Part shown: positions 7,955-16,510 of the stretch, in pieces
How the letters are laid out: every line of letters begins with the position of its first letter
Numbering within the stretch: position 1 is the first letter of the stretch
Origin: Phocaeicola sp.
GTDB lineage: Bacteria; Bacteroidota; Bacteroidia; Bacteroidales; Bacteroidaceae
Direction of reading: 5' to 3'
Length of the DNA: 36,959 bases
Assembly: GCA_022764505.1 (NCBI GenBank)
Contig: JALEQJ010000026.1
Coordinates: 1 to 36,959, forward strand
Position numbers and translations under genes: made by a program
Notes under the pieces: model-generated
Told to the model about the DNA's origin: nothing
What the model saw: only the letters and a program-made list of their open reading frames with translations
Databases searched by the model: none

Positions 7955-9313
7955 TTATCTGCCCAACCAATGCTCCGGGTTTAGCTTCGTAGTTTCTTTT
8001 CTTAGCTGGAAATGCAGTATCGTATTTCCATTTCCATCTGTATGAATTGTCCCCAAAGACTGTCTTGTACTTACTTTGGAACCTCTTTTTACACTTACAG
8101 AGGAAAGATTACAATACACGGATATATAGCTTCCGTGTCGTATAAGGACATTGTTCAGTCCATTGTAATTGAAGACAGCAGAAACTTCTCCGGAGAAGAT
8201 GGCACGTGCCTGCGCACCTTGTTGCGTTTTTATGTCTATACCTTTATTGTCCAGTTGTACGTTTTTCAGTCCTCCCACATTGTATTGCCCGAATCTGCCT
8301 ACTATCATATAGCTACCGGTAACCGGTATAGGAAGTTTTCCTTTATTGGCTACGAAGTTATTGGAGAGTTTTACGTCTTCCGAGCTGGTCTTATATCTTT
8401 CTTGTTGTGGTGGAGGAGTAGTTCTTTCTGTAGTTGTATTTTCTTGCTTGCCCGTTGTGGTTTTTGTGGTTTTTCCACTTTTTGCGGCTTGTTCTGCTCT
8501 TCTGCGTGCTTCTTCTGCTATGCGCTTCTTTTCTGCTTCAGCCTTTTTGCGAGCCTCTTCCTCCGCTCTTTGTCTGGCTTTTTCTATTTCTATCTCTATA
8601 AGCCTGTCTATCTGTGCATTGAGCTTCTGTGCCGAGCTACGTTGCAGAGAGAGTTCTTTCTCTATGGCTTTTTGCTGTTTCTGTAGAGAGCCTACCAATG
8701 TTTTCTTTTCTACTTCTTGCTTTTCCAGTTGGCTCTTGGCGTTTAATCCTTGTTGTAAGAGTTGCTTCTCATCGTTTTGTGCAGAAAGAAGCGAGTTTCG
8801 TTTAGTATTTACTTCTGCTTGTTTGGTTTGGATTTGTACAGCCAATATGCGCTGATAGTCTGCATATTTTCGTACATAGCGCAGTCTTCTGTACATTTTC
8901 ATCAGATCGTCTGCGGAAAATATGAACATCAATTTTTCTTGTATGGACTTGTTTTTGTAAAGGTATTTTACAGACTGCTCATACCGTTGTTTTTTTTCTT
9001 TGAGTTCCGTTTCCAAGTGAGACAGCTCTTTTTCTATCTGTGCTATCTTCTTTTTCAATGTATCTAATTTTGTTTCTACACCTTGTATAAAAATCTTTTG
9101 CCCTTCTATTTGAGAGGTGATTTGTGTAAGCTGAAACAGTTGCTTTTTTACATCTTGTTTGTTCTGCTTCAATTTGTTTTCGGACTGTCCTATTTTCTTT
9201 TTCAGGGCAGTATGTTTTTTCTCCAAATCTCTTATCTGCTTTGTTTTTTGGGCATTCATACCCATACATAAACAGAATAGACATAAAAAAAGGATATATA
9301 CTCGCTTCATCAT
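7955..9313 (-). CDS. EnvC-like murein hydrolase activator with degenerate LytM domain
   Basis: The protein has 452 residues with a cleavable signal peptide (about residues 1-21, ending MNAQ). A long coiled coil covers about residues 22-240, then comes an Ala/Glu/Lys/Arg-rich stretch and a Thr/Pro/Gln linker. The C-terminal M23/LytM domain starts near residue 325. Active LytM enzymes bind zinc through HxxxD and HxH. Here the first histidine position reads NKGID and the HxH position reads LHFQL, so two ligands are missing. As in EnvC and NlpD of Proteobacteria, the domain is therefore likely a regulator that activates an amidase, not an endopeptidase. It overlaps the DUF4292 gene by 4 bases and ends the dut operon. 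Confidence 0.85.
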   Translation of the reverse strand: MMKRVYILFLCLFCLCMGMNAQKTKQIRDLEKKHTALKKKIGQSENKLKQNKQDVKKQLFQLTQITSQIEGQKIFIQGVETKLDTLKKKIAQIEKELSHLETELKEKKQRYEQSVKYLYKNKSIQEKLMFIFSADDLMKMYRRLRYVRKYADYQRILAVQIQTKQAEVNTKRNSLLSAQNDEKQLLQQGLNAKSQLEKQEVEKKTLVGSLQKQQKAIEKELSLQRSSAQKLNAQIDRLIEIEIEKARQRAEEEARKKAEAEKKRIAEEARRRAEQAAKSGKTTKTTTGKQENTTTERTTPPPQQERYKTSSEDVKLSNNFVANKGKLPIPVTGSYMIVGRFGQYNVGGLKNVQLDNKGIDIKTQQGAQARAIFSGEVSAVFNYNGLNNVLIRHGSYISVYCNLSSVSVKRGSKVSTRQSLGTIHTDGNGNTILHFQLRKETTKLNPEHWLGR

Positions 9314-10134
9314 AACGAAGAGATCATTTTTAGTACATCGGTCATACTTACTCTATCGTAACTGTTGTCCGGTGTTACGAAATCTATATGCTTCAGTCTA
9401 TTGAAACCGGCTTTTCTCAAATTGATAGAAAGTCCGCCCATCGGTGTTTTTTCAGACAAGTCTATGCGTATTTGTTGAGGATATCCCTCTATAGAGAACT
9501 GTGCATAATTCCATAAGAGTTTATGTGCTGTAGTTTTCACAGATAATTCTGTTTTCTGCAATTGATGATTCTCTATATAAAACTTGCTGATGGCTTGCTG
9601 ATGGCTGTTGTCTGTAAGAACGGTCGTGTTTCCTTCCTGCTTTATACCGAAACGTTTTTTGTCTCCATTTTCTACCGGATACTTGTCCGAGAGAAAGAGT
9701 GCATTGAGGAAGAGTGCCTCTACACTCTGATAATTAAGGCGGGTATAAAGTCTATTGCTCAATTCTTGGAAATCTGTTTGTAGGTATCTGCTGTTCAAGT
9801 GATCTATCACTGTAATTCCGGAAGGCTGTATATACATCTCTGCTACAGTAATACCCAAGAAAGGAGCTACTCTGATGAGGATTCCTTTTCCTCGCAGAAT
9901 CTGTAGTGTTCCTTTTACTTGCTTGTCCTTCTTTCCATTTCTATGCAAGGTGTAAGTAACATTGGCATCTACACTTTCATTCTGTGGGAGTGCTATGGAC
10001 AACTCCTTATTTTTTTCTTTTGCTATCTGTGATGTTTGCGTATGAGCAGGAGCTTGTAGCATTTTTTTTGTACCACAAGCTACGAAAAGCACAGAGCATA
10101 AAAGGAGATAAAAATACCGAGGACGTAGCTTCAT
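9310..10134 (-). CDS. DUF4292 lipoprotein
   Basis: A 274-residue lipoprotein. The signal peptide ends in the lipobox VAC at Cys20 (LLLCSVLFVACGTKK). The rest is rich in predicted beta strands with alternating polar residues (VTYTLHRNGKKDKQVKGTLQ, ILRGKGILIRVAPFLGI). This matches the DUF4292 family of Bacteroidetes. The one-sided sheet pattern resembles LolA/LolB-like carriers, but that is only my reading of strand pattern. It overlaps its upstream TPR gene and its downstream EnvC-like gene by 4 bases each (ATGA), so the three are probably translationally coupled. Location is likely the periplasmic face of a membrane. Confidence 0.8.
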   Translation of the reverse strand: MKLRPRYFYLLLCSVLFVACGTKKMLQAPAHTQTSQIAKEKNKELSIALPQNESVDANVTYTLHRNGKKDKQVKGTLQILRGKGILIRVAPFLGITVAEMYIQPSGITVIDHLNSRYLQTDFQELSNRLYTRLNYQSVEALFLNALFLSDKYPVENGDKKRFGIKQEGNTTVLTDNSHQQAISKFYIENHQLQKTELSVKTTAHKLLWNYAQFSIEGYPQQIRIDLSEKTPMGGLSINLRKAGFNRLKHIDFVTPDNSYDRVSMTDVLKMISSL

Positions 10135-11921
10135 TCTATGTATCTTTTTTGTTGGATTTTACGTTTTAGTTTTTCTATTTCTGCTTTAGGGCGAGGAGGC
10201 ACTCTGTCCGGTTCTTCTATTTTCAATGCTTGTTCCCAGTAGGTAACGGCTTTTTCTTTTTCTCCTATCATATAGTAAATATCTCCTGCGTGTTCCAGCA
10301 CTTCCTGACTCTGTTCTTCTTTGTTTTGAATGGCTTGATCTATGTAGATGCGAGCTTCTGTATATTTCTTTTTGATAAAGAGGATATAAGCATACGTATC
10401 AAGGTAAGTAGCGTTTTGAGGTTCTGCTTTTACGGTCTTATGACTCATTTCTTCTGCCTTGTCCAAGTTTTTCTTTTCCAAAGAAAGGAAGTAAGCATAG
10501 TTGTTCATTGCACTTACATTGTTCGGATTGTAGACAAGAGAAGAATCGTAGGCGGCAAATGCTTCTGCATTTTTCTTGGCTTGATGATAGATATCTCCCA
10601 AGAGTGCGTAGATTTCCGATGCCATATCTTTGTTCGTATCCGCACTTATATTTTGTGTAGCTTTTTGGAAGACTTCCAAAGATTTATCGGTCTCATCGTT
10701 CATAAAATGAGAAAGTCCCAGATAGTAATAAAATTCCAAAGCGGAAGGGTGATATTGGATAGCGGGCGTAGCGATGGCGATAATTTCATTTTTGTTGTTT
10801 TCTGATACCGCATAGCTAAGCAGTTCTAATCTTGCTACTTTATTCTCCGGTTCTATCTCCAAAATTTTATGCAGGATAGGTTTTACCTCTTTCTTCATAC
10901 CTTTTATGGTGAGATAGTGTGCACAGAGCATAGCCAAAGTTGCATCTTGCTGTGGTACCTCCAATGTTTTCTGTATGATACCCAAAATCTTCGTGCTGTC
11001 TTTGTCGTTATAGTGTTCCTGCATAAGCGTTTCCAGCAATGGTATTTTTACAGTATTCTTTGCGGTAGGGGAGTAGAGCAACCTGTTCATATAATTCTCG
11101 TATTTCAGAGAATCACCGGCTTCTTTATAATATTGCGTTACAGAAACCAATGTAGGTTCATACTCCGGGCTTTCTTTCAGAATGGACTCAAAAATTTTCA
11201 AGGCTTCCGCTTTCTTTCCATTCATCAGGTATAAGTCTCCCAGTCTATTTCTGTAAGATAATTCGTCCGGATATTCATTTATGAGGCTTTTCATTTCTGC
11301 ATACGCCTCTTCGTTCTTATTAGCTTGCAGGTAAATAGCCACTTTGCGCTGTGTGAGCATTTCGGACTTTCCGTCCAAGAGTTCTATTCTGTCCAAGGCT
11401 TTTATGGCTTGGTCATACTCCTCGTTCTCCGTATAGAGGTGTGCCAAGATGAGAAGAGGTTCCAGTTTATTAGGGAATTGCTCTGCCATATCTTGTGCTA
11501 CAGCAATGGTTTTGATAGATTCATTGTTGTTCAGATAATAACCCGCCAAATTACTTTTGTAGGTATAATTATCCTCATCAAAGTGCACTGCCTTTTTCAG
11601 CATATCTATACTCTTCTCTTTATCCCCCATTCTGAGGGTATAAACAGAAAGTTGAGAAAGTACCTCGGCAGCATAAGGATTTATTTCCAAGCATTTGGTG
11701 AGCAGCTCATACGCAGCTGCGTGATCTCCTCTGCTTTTGTATTTCTGAGATTCAAGGAAGAAATAATCAAATTTCCTTGTTGCGGCTTCGGAAAGCAGTG
11801 GTACAGAAAAACCTTGCTTGGACACAGGTGTTACCTCTGCCACAGATTTTGTTGTCTTACAACTCACAAAAAGTGCAAGGCTACAGATGACTGCAAATGT
11901 ATAAAGGGTATATTTTTTCAT
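10131..11921 (-). CDS. tetratricopeptide-repeat lipoprotein
   Basis: A 596-residue protein with a lipoprotein signal peptide (lipobox LFVSC, Cys21). It is then almost entirely tandem 34-residue TPR helices, for example AAAYELLTKCLEINPYAAEV, KKAVHFDEDNYTYKSNLAGY, AEALKIFESILKESPEYEPT and AFAAYDSSLVYNPNNVSAMN. At least twelve units can be counted roughly. TPR arrays are protein-docking surfaces; no catalytic domain is present. Its place between dut and the DUF4292/EnvC pair (1-base and 4-base junctions) suggests an envelope scaffold for those partners. That role is inferred from context only. Confidence 0.88.
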   Translation of the reverse strand: MKKYTLYTFAVICSLALFVSCKTTKSVAEVTPVSKQGFSVPLLSEAATRKFDYFFLESQKYKSRGDHAAAYELLTKCLEINPYAAEVLSQLSVYTLRMGDKEKSIDMLKKAVHFDEDNYTYKSNLAGYYLNNNESIKTIAVAQDMAEQFPNKLEPLLILAHLYTENEEYDQAIKALDRIELLDGKSEMLTQRKVAIYLQANKNEEAYAEMKSLINEYPDELSYRNRLGDLYLMNGKKAEALKIFESILKESPEYEPTLVSVTQYYKEAGDSLKYENYMNRLLYSPTAKNTVKIPLLETLMQEHYNDKDSTKILGIIQKTLEVPQQDATLAMLCAHYLTIKGMKKEVKPILHKILEIEPENKVARLELLSYAVSENNKNEIIAIATPAIQYHPSALEFYYYLGLSHFMNDETDKSLEVFQKATQNISADTNKDMASEIYALLGDIYHQAKKNAEAFAAYDSSLVYNPNNVSAMNNYAYFLSLEKKNLDKAEEMSHKTVKAEPQNATYLDTYAYILFIKKKYTEARIYIDQAIQNKEEQSQEVLEHAGDIYYMIGEKEKAVTYWEQALKIEEPDRVPPRPKAEIEKLKRKIQQKRYIE

Positions 11922-11922
11922 C

Positions 11923-12366
11923 TTATTTTACTCCTGTATGACCAAATCCTCCTGTACCTCTGTCTGTCTCGGACAAGTTCTCTACTTCTTCCCATTCTAT
12001 CCGTTCGTAGCGGGCTATGACCATTTGTGCTATTCTCTCTCCGTCTTCTATGGTAAAGGGTTCTGTAGAATGATTGACAAGAATAGCTTTGATTTCTCCT
12101 CTGTAGTCTGCATCTATGGTGCCGGGAGAATTGAGTAAGCTGATACCGTACTTTGCCGCCAATCCGCTACGAGGACGTATTTGTGCTTCGTACCCTTCCG
12201 GGAGTGCCATAAAAATGCCGGTAGGGACTAATATACGCTCTCCCGGTGCCAAATGAATAGGGGCTTCTATATTGGCACGTAAATCCATTCCGGCAGAAAG
12301 GAGAGTGGCATAAGTAGGGAGGGGGTGTTTGGATTTATTGATGATTTGTACTTTCATTGCTTCCAT
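11923..12366 (-). CDS. dut: dUTP pyrophosphatase
   Basis: This trimeric enzyme hydrolyses dUTP to dUMP and pyrophosphate, keeping uracil out of DNA and supplying dTMP synthesis. All five motifs are visible in 147 residues: [29 protein letters not shown], the [13 protein letters not shown] segment and the glycine-rich C-terminal arm [10 protein letters not shown]. The ATG at 12366 gives [12 protein letters not shown]; the second ATG at 12357 gives the more usual MKVQIINKS start and may be the true one. It leads the TPR, DUF4292 and EnvC-like genes, with 1 base to the TPR gene. Only a weak -7 element (TACTTTCG, 12480-12473) was found upstream. Confidence 0.94.
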   Translation of the reverse strand: MEAMKVQIINKSKHPLPTYATLLSAGMDLRANIEAPIHLAPGERILVPTGIFMALPEGYEAQIRPRSGLAAKYGISLLNSPGTIDADYRGEIKAILVNHSTEPFTIEDGERIAQMVIARYERIEWEEVENLSETDRGTGGFGHTGVK

Positions 12367-12689
12367 ACGCTTATTTCCTGTATAAGAGTTTTTTCTTTTT
12401 CCTTGTAGTAGCGCGCTTTACTCGCAGAAAAGCTGTTTACATAAGTTTTTATATACTATCTGTAGTATGCTACGAAAGTACTACATAAAGACGTAAGAGA
12501 GTTGTTTCTTTTTTGTTTTTTAACTTGATAAAAAGAAATATCGCTATCGGAGACTATTGCATATTATCGCATTCCGATACAGGCTTATTGTTTAGAATAT
12601 GTTTTTAGTTAATTCCTTCCTATTTTTTAACATTCTGCAATAAGACTTTCTATATGCGGGAAAACCTTTCCATAGTATATTCTCGCAGG

Positions 12690-12798
12690 GGTGCCGATAA
12701 GATATGCTTGCTATCGTGATAAGATATGCTCCGTATCACGGAAAGAAGCCTTGCTATCACGATAAGATATGTTCCGTATCAATGTAGATGTATAACCG
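12690..12798. repeat. array of five degenerate 22-bp tandem units
   Basis: Units at 12690-12711, 12712-12733, 12734-12754 (21 bases), 12755-12776 and 12777-12798. Three share the core GATAAGATATG (starts 12695, 12718, 12761), and units 2-5 begin with TATC. Units end in TTGC or CCG alternately, and the third and fifth are the most diverged. The array lies in the non-coding gap between dut and a decayed hydrolase gene. A related array with the same period is at 30709-30795. Confidence 0.75.
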
Positions 12799-12893
12799 TA
12801 AAAAAACAGGCAGGAAAACGGATTTATGTATGATATGTTTTCGCAACTTAAAGGTAAATAAAGCATAAACTTACAAAGGAACTGATAACGTAG

Positions 12894-13235
12894 TTTCCGG
12901 CTTATATAAATTCGCTTGGATTGACGAATTTGAACGGTACTTCACTTACAGCCGATAAGTCGGGCAGTGAACTTACGACTGCTATTAGGGAAAATGTTCA
13001 CTTGCTTAATCCTATGAACTTTATCGGCAGTGCACAAGCCACCAATGCACGTTACTGGTATATCCGTCACGGAGCACGCGACCGCGATACAGCTTTCCCC
13101 ATCGTTATCAACTTGGCAACAAAACTACGCAACAACGGGAATGAAGTAAATTTCAAGCTCTCGTGGAATCGTCCCCATAGTGGCGATTATGCCTTGAATG
13201 AACTTTTTGAATGGATTAAACGTATTACGAGGTAA
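12894..13235 (+). pseudogene. C-terminal remnant of a tannase-type alpha/beta hydrolase
   Basis: The frame is open from just after a TAG at 12891 to the TAA at 13233. It has no plausible ATG start (a TTG at 12921 is the earliest initiation-like codon). It encodes about 113 residues that match the end of subtype B tannases and related esterases: YINSLGLTNLNG, then YWYIRHGARDRDTAF and NRPHSGDYALNELFEWI. These hold the Asp and His of the Ser-Asp-His triad, 32 residues apart, the same spacing I recall for the Lactobacillus plantarum enzyme. The nucleophile half (GxSxG and everything before it, roughly three quarters of the protein) is absent, so this cannot be a working enzyme. The open remaining frame suggests a fairly recent loss. 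Confidence 0.7.
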
Positions 13236-13287
13236 GGGTAGTTGTATACGATTCCTTTATCACAATACTACCTCTCCCTAAACGAGC

Positions 13288-13326
13288 AAAAAAATAATGG
13301 CTGAATCTTGTTTAGAGTCAGCCATT
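13288..13326 (-). terminator. intrinsic terminator after ispG
   Basis: Read on the minus strand, AATGGCTGA (13326-13318) and TCAGCCATT (13304-13296) pair perfectly. Extra CTC/GAT bases lie inside the stem, and ATTTTTTT follows. It sits 20 bases past the ispG stop and closes the rpoN - PAP2 - purE - ispG run. Confidence 0.85.
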
Positions 13327-13345
13327 AAAATAGTAATGTGAAAAC

Positions 13346-15190
13346 TTATTTTTCTACATAATCCCCATATCTCTTGATAAGTTCTATGAGCTTATCTACA
13401 GCTTCTGCTTCCGGGATATTTTTTTCTATACATTCTTTCTTCTTGTACAGACTGACCTTTCCTCTGGCAGCTCCTACATATCCATAGTCTGCATCTGCCA
13501 TTTCTCCGGGTCCGTTTACTATACAGCCCATTACCCCTATTTTCAAACCTTTGAGGTGTGAAGTCGCAGCTTTCACACGGGCAATAGTTTCTTCCAAGTT
13601 ATATAAGGTACGTCCGCAACCGGGACAAGAGATATATTCTGTCTTGGAAGTACGTACACGACCGGCTTGTAAGATTCCGAAAGCCATTTCGTCTACACGC
13701 TGTGCAGATATTTCTTCAGCTTGATTGAGCAGAAGAAGTCCATCGCAAAGACCGTCTATAATCAGTGCTCCCATATCTGCTCCTGCATAGATTTGGAGAT
13801 TTTCTTCTTCTTTCTCGTTGTAGTATTGGAAGAGTACTACGGGATTTTTCAAGTCATCTACCATAAGTTGATGAACCAAAGCACGCAGTTCTCCTACCTT
13901 ATTGAGATGATTACTTTGCGCTATTATTACTACTTCTGGGTGTACACGCAAGCCTGCTACTACCTCGTCTGTTAATCCCATATAAGGGAGGAAAAGGAAT
14001 TTTACTTTGGCAGGGTGATGATGCAGTTCTACCATTTGTTCGTGGGTGAAGACCGGATATACGTCCGCTTCGTCTACCCAAGCGTGGGCGTCTACTATAT
14101 AAGCCGTTTTTCTGTCAGCCTTTGCAGGAAGTGTGCCTCCGCAATAGATATAGTCCGGTACGAATTGCTCATTTACAGCAGTTTCTCCTTTTAAGCGAGG
14201 AGAAATCACTACGGGTACATTTGTTCCCCCTATGTTGAGTACGGGAGTCGTTTTTCTGCGTTCCGGTGCAAAATAATTGAACTCCGGTGCTACACTGCCC
14301 GGTATATACATATGTCCGGCTCTCTGCGTAATATAATCTACGAGTTTACGTGCCACAGGTATTTCTGCCTCCGGAGCTTCGCTCAGAGATACACGTATAG
14401 TGTCTCCATAACCATCGCTTAAGAGCGCACCTATTCCGAGTGCAGATTTGATGCGTCCATCTTCTCCATCGCCGGCCTCTGTTACTCCTAAGTGAAGTGG
14501 AAAGTTCATACCCTCTTTCTCCATTTGTGCCACAAGGAGGCGTACAGTGCGTACCATAATCACAGTATTGGACGCTTTGATAGAGATAATAATGTTCAAG
14601 AAATTCTCTGCTACGCAAATGCGTAAGAACTCCATACAGGACTCTACCATACCTTCTGCCGTATCTCCATAGCGGGACATAATTCTGTCCGATAGTGAGC
14701 CGTGATTTACCCCGATACGCACAGCTGTATGATTTTCTTTGCAAATCTGTAAGAAAGGTGTAAGCCTGCGTCTTATGCGCTCTATTTCTTCTGCATATTC
14801 TGCATCTGTGTATTCCAATGCCTTGAAAGTACGTGCGGCATCTACATAGTTTCCCGGATTGATACGAACTTTTTCTGCATAGCGTGCCGCTACATCTGCT
14901 ACATTGGGATTAAAATGCACGTCTGCTACGAGAGGTGTATCTATGTGTTGCGAACGAAGTGCCGCATTGATGTATTGTAGATTTTCTGCTTCTTTCGTGC
15001 CTTGTGTGGTAAGTCTTATCAATTCTCCACCTTTGGCTACGATGCGTTTGCATTGCTCCACACTCCCTACAGTATCCATTGTGTCTGTATTGGTCATACT
15101 TTGCAATCTGATAGGTTGAGAGCCCCCCAAACCTATACCGCCCACCTGAATAGCTTGCGCTTCTCTGCGGGCATAATTGAATATATCCAT
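13346..15190 (-). CDS. ispG: 4-hydroxy-3-methylbut-2-enyl diphosphate synthase, insert-containing form
   Basis: IspG (GcpE) is the [4Fe-4S] enzyme of the non-mevalonate isoprenoid pathway that turns MEcPP into HMBPP. The N-terminal TIM barrel has GSQPIRLQSMTNTDT. The C-terminal cluster domain has CPGCGRTLYN and GCIVNGPGEMADADYGYVGA with the three iron-ligand cysteines. At 614 residues it is far longer than the E. coli form (about 370), because of the large middle domain also present in plant and Chlamydia enzymes; Bacteroidetes usually carry this form. I chose the ATG at 15190 (MDIFNYARREAQAIQVGG). The longer frame from 15238 would run 44 bases into purE, whereas 15190 leaves a 4-base gap. 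Confidence 0.95.
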   Translation of the reverse strand: MDIFNYARREAQAIQVGGIGLGGSQPIRLQSMTNTDTMDTVGSVEQCKRIVAKGGELIRLTTQGTKEAENLQYINAALRSQHIDTPLVADVHFNPNVADVAARYAEKVRINPGNYVDAARTFKALEYTDAEYAEEIERIRRRLTPFLQICKENHTAVRIGVNHGSLSDRIMSRYGDTAEGMVESCMEFLRICVAENFLNIIISIKASNTVIMVRTVRLLVAQMEKEGMNFPLHLGVTEAGDGEDGRIKSALGIGALLSDGYGDTIRVSLSEAPEAEIPVARKLVDYITQRAGHMYIPGSVAPEFNYFAPERRKTTPVLNIGGTNVPVVISPRLKGETAVNEQFVPDYIYCGGTLPAKADRKTAYIVDAHAWVDEADVYPVFTHEQMVELHHHPAKVKFLFLPYMGLTDEVVAGLRVHPEVVIIAQSNHLNKVGELRALVHQLMVDDLKNPVVLFQYYNEKEEENLQIYAGADMGALIIDGLCDGLLLLNQAEEISAQRVDEMAFGILQAGRVRTSKTEYISCPGCGRTLYNLEETIARVKAATSHLKGLKIGVMGCIVNGPGEMADADYGYVGAARGKVSLYKKKECIEKNIPEAEAVDKLIELIKRYGDYVEK

Positions 15191-15194
15191 AAAG

Positions 15195-15704
15195 TTAGTT
15201 GGTCTTGTACTTGTATTGAATGTTTTTGAGTTCCTCATTGGCTTTTACGATTTTGCTTTTGAGGTTGCTTTTATAATGGGCAAATTTTTGTGCCAATTCG
15301 GTGTCGCTTAATGAGAGTATTTGTACTGCGAGAATAGCGGCATTCATAGCACCATTGATAGCTACAGTGGCTACAGGAATACCGGGAGGCATTTGTACGA
15401 TAGAGTAGAGTGCATCTACACCATCAAGCACGCTTCCTTTGATAGGAACGCCTATTACGGGCAGTGTGGTGTTGGCTGCTATTACACCGGGCAATGCGGC
15501 TGCCATACCTGCTGCGGCTATAATCACACGAATGCCTCGTGTAGCTGCATTTTGAGAGAAATGTTCTACTTCTGCCGGAGTACGATGTGCAGAAAGTGCA
15601 TTGATTTCGAAAGGTATTTGAAATTCATCGAGGAGTTGTGCCGCTTTTTCCATTACGGGAAGATCGGAAGTACTCCCCATAATAATGCTTACGAGTGGTT
15701 GCAT
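15195..15704 (-). CDS. purE: N5-carboxyaminoimidazole ribonucleotide mutase
   Basis: PurE moves the carboxyl group of N5-CAIR to give CAIR in purine synthesis. The 169-residue protein has the class I signatures: VSIIMGSTSDLPVM at the N-terminus, ALSAHRTP with the catalytic histidine near residue 40, AAAGMAAALPGVIAANTTLP, and GVDALYSIVQMPPGIPVATV. Length is normal. No purK is adjacent. It lies 4 bases upstream of ispG and 73 bases downstream of the PAP2 gene, in the same minus-strand run. Confidence 0.95.
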   Translation of the reverse strand: MQPLVSIIMGSTSDLPVMEKAAQLLDEFQIPFEINALSAHRTPAEVEHFSQNAATRGIRVIIAAAGMAAALPGVIAANTTLPVIGVPIKGSVLDGVDALYSIVQMPPGIPVATVAINGAMNAAILAVQILSLSDTELAQKFAHYKSNLKSKIVKANEELKNIQYKYKTN

Positions 15705-15777
15705 ATATTGTAGAGGTTTTATAGGGTTATTATCAAGAAGAACTTCTACGCCGAAGTTCCTTTTTTCTATTTCAGAA

Positions 15778-16473
15778 TCAAAGGAACAAAAAGCCTATTA
15801 TTCCACAAAATAATCCGACGAAAAAACCTAAGCTCACTTCTAAGAGTGTGTGGTGCCTTAATACAATACGAGCCGTCCCCAATAATCCGGACAACAGAAT
15901 AAACCCGCAAAGCCAAAGAATGGGATTGAAGTAGAAATAAAGTCCAAACGATAATAAAAAGCCCACCATCATACCACTACTGGCTGTATGTGTGCTGATT
16001 TTCCACTTTAAGTTGGTAAGTGTGCAGAGAATCATACAAATGAGCGTAGATAGAATGATACCTATCATAAAACGTTGAAGGGACATTCTGTACATTGTGA
16101 TAAGGCAGACGATATAGCTCAAAATCGTAAATAAGTAAGGTGCAAATCGTTTATGCCGAAGCTTCAAAGCACGAATACCTCCCCCCGTAAGTTTCTGATA
16201 AGCATAAATAGTCAGCATAGGAATAAATACGGTATAAGCACTCACTAAGCTCAATATATAGAGCTTATAGCTCAACGGAAAGACACGCAGATAAGTGAAA
16301 AAGAATAAGATCACGAACGTAAATAGTGGTGCCATAAAAGGCGTAAACACTATGGATACGATACGCGATATGAGTAAAAGCGCAGGAGAAGTTCCTGTGG
16401 GAGTTTCCGATGGTAGTTCTGTTGCGAAAGGTTTCCGACTACTGAGTTGTTCTGGGATACTGTCTTCCAACAT
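15778..16473 (-). CDS. PAP2-family integral membrane protein
   Basis: This is a 231-residue protein with about six hydrophobic helices after a polar N-terminal 28 residues. It contains degenerate forms of the PAP2 phosphatase signature. A basic LRHKRFAPY stretch stands at motif 1. THTAS with an expected histidine stands at motif 2 (usually SGH). ARIVLRHHTLLEVSLG stands at motif 3, where Glu replaces the usual Asp. PAP2 enzymes remove phosphate from lipid phosphates such as undecaprenyl pyrophosphate or phosphatidic acid. The sequence is divergent, so activity is plausible but not shown. It lies 37 bases after rpoN and 73 before purE on the minus strand. Confidence 0.7.
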   Translation of the reverse strand: MLEDSIPEQLSSRKPFATELPSETPTGTSPALLLISRIVSIVFTPFMAPLFTFVILFFFTYLRVFPLSYKLYILSLVSAYTVFIPMLTIYAYQKLTGGGIRALKLRHKRFAPYLFTILSYIVCLITMYRMSLQRFMIGIILSTLICMILCTLTNLKWKISTHTASSGMMVGFLLSFGLYFYFNPILWLCGFILLSGLLGTARIVLRHHTLLEVSLGFFVGLFCGIIGFLFL

Positions 16474-16510
16474 AATTTTGAGTCAATAGGAGAAAATTCT
16501 ATATGCTGTG

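Noticed and set aside
8012-8686. Long plus-strand frames opposite the EnvC-like gene (also 8346-8855)
   Set aside because: They mirror the Lys/Glu/Ala-rich coiled coil on the other strand, giving low-complexity Phe/Ser/Cys-rich translations.
12461-12485. Inverted repeat TGTAGTA/TACTACA and weak -7 TACTTTCG upstream of dut
   Set aside because: The promoter match lacks a TTG at the right spacing, and a single 7-base repeat is weak evidence for an operator.
15191-15238. Upstream start for ispG
   Set aside because: It would overlap purE by 44 bases, and the added residues are not part of the IspG family.
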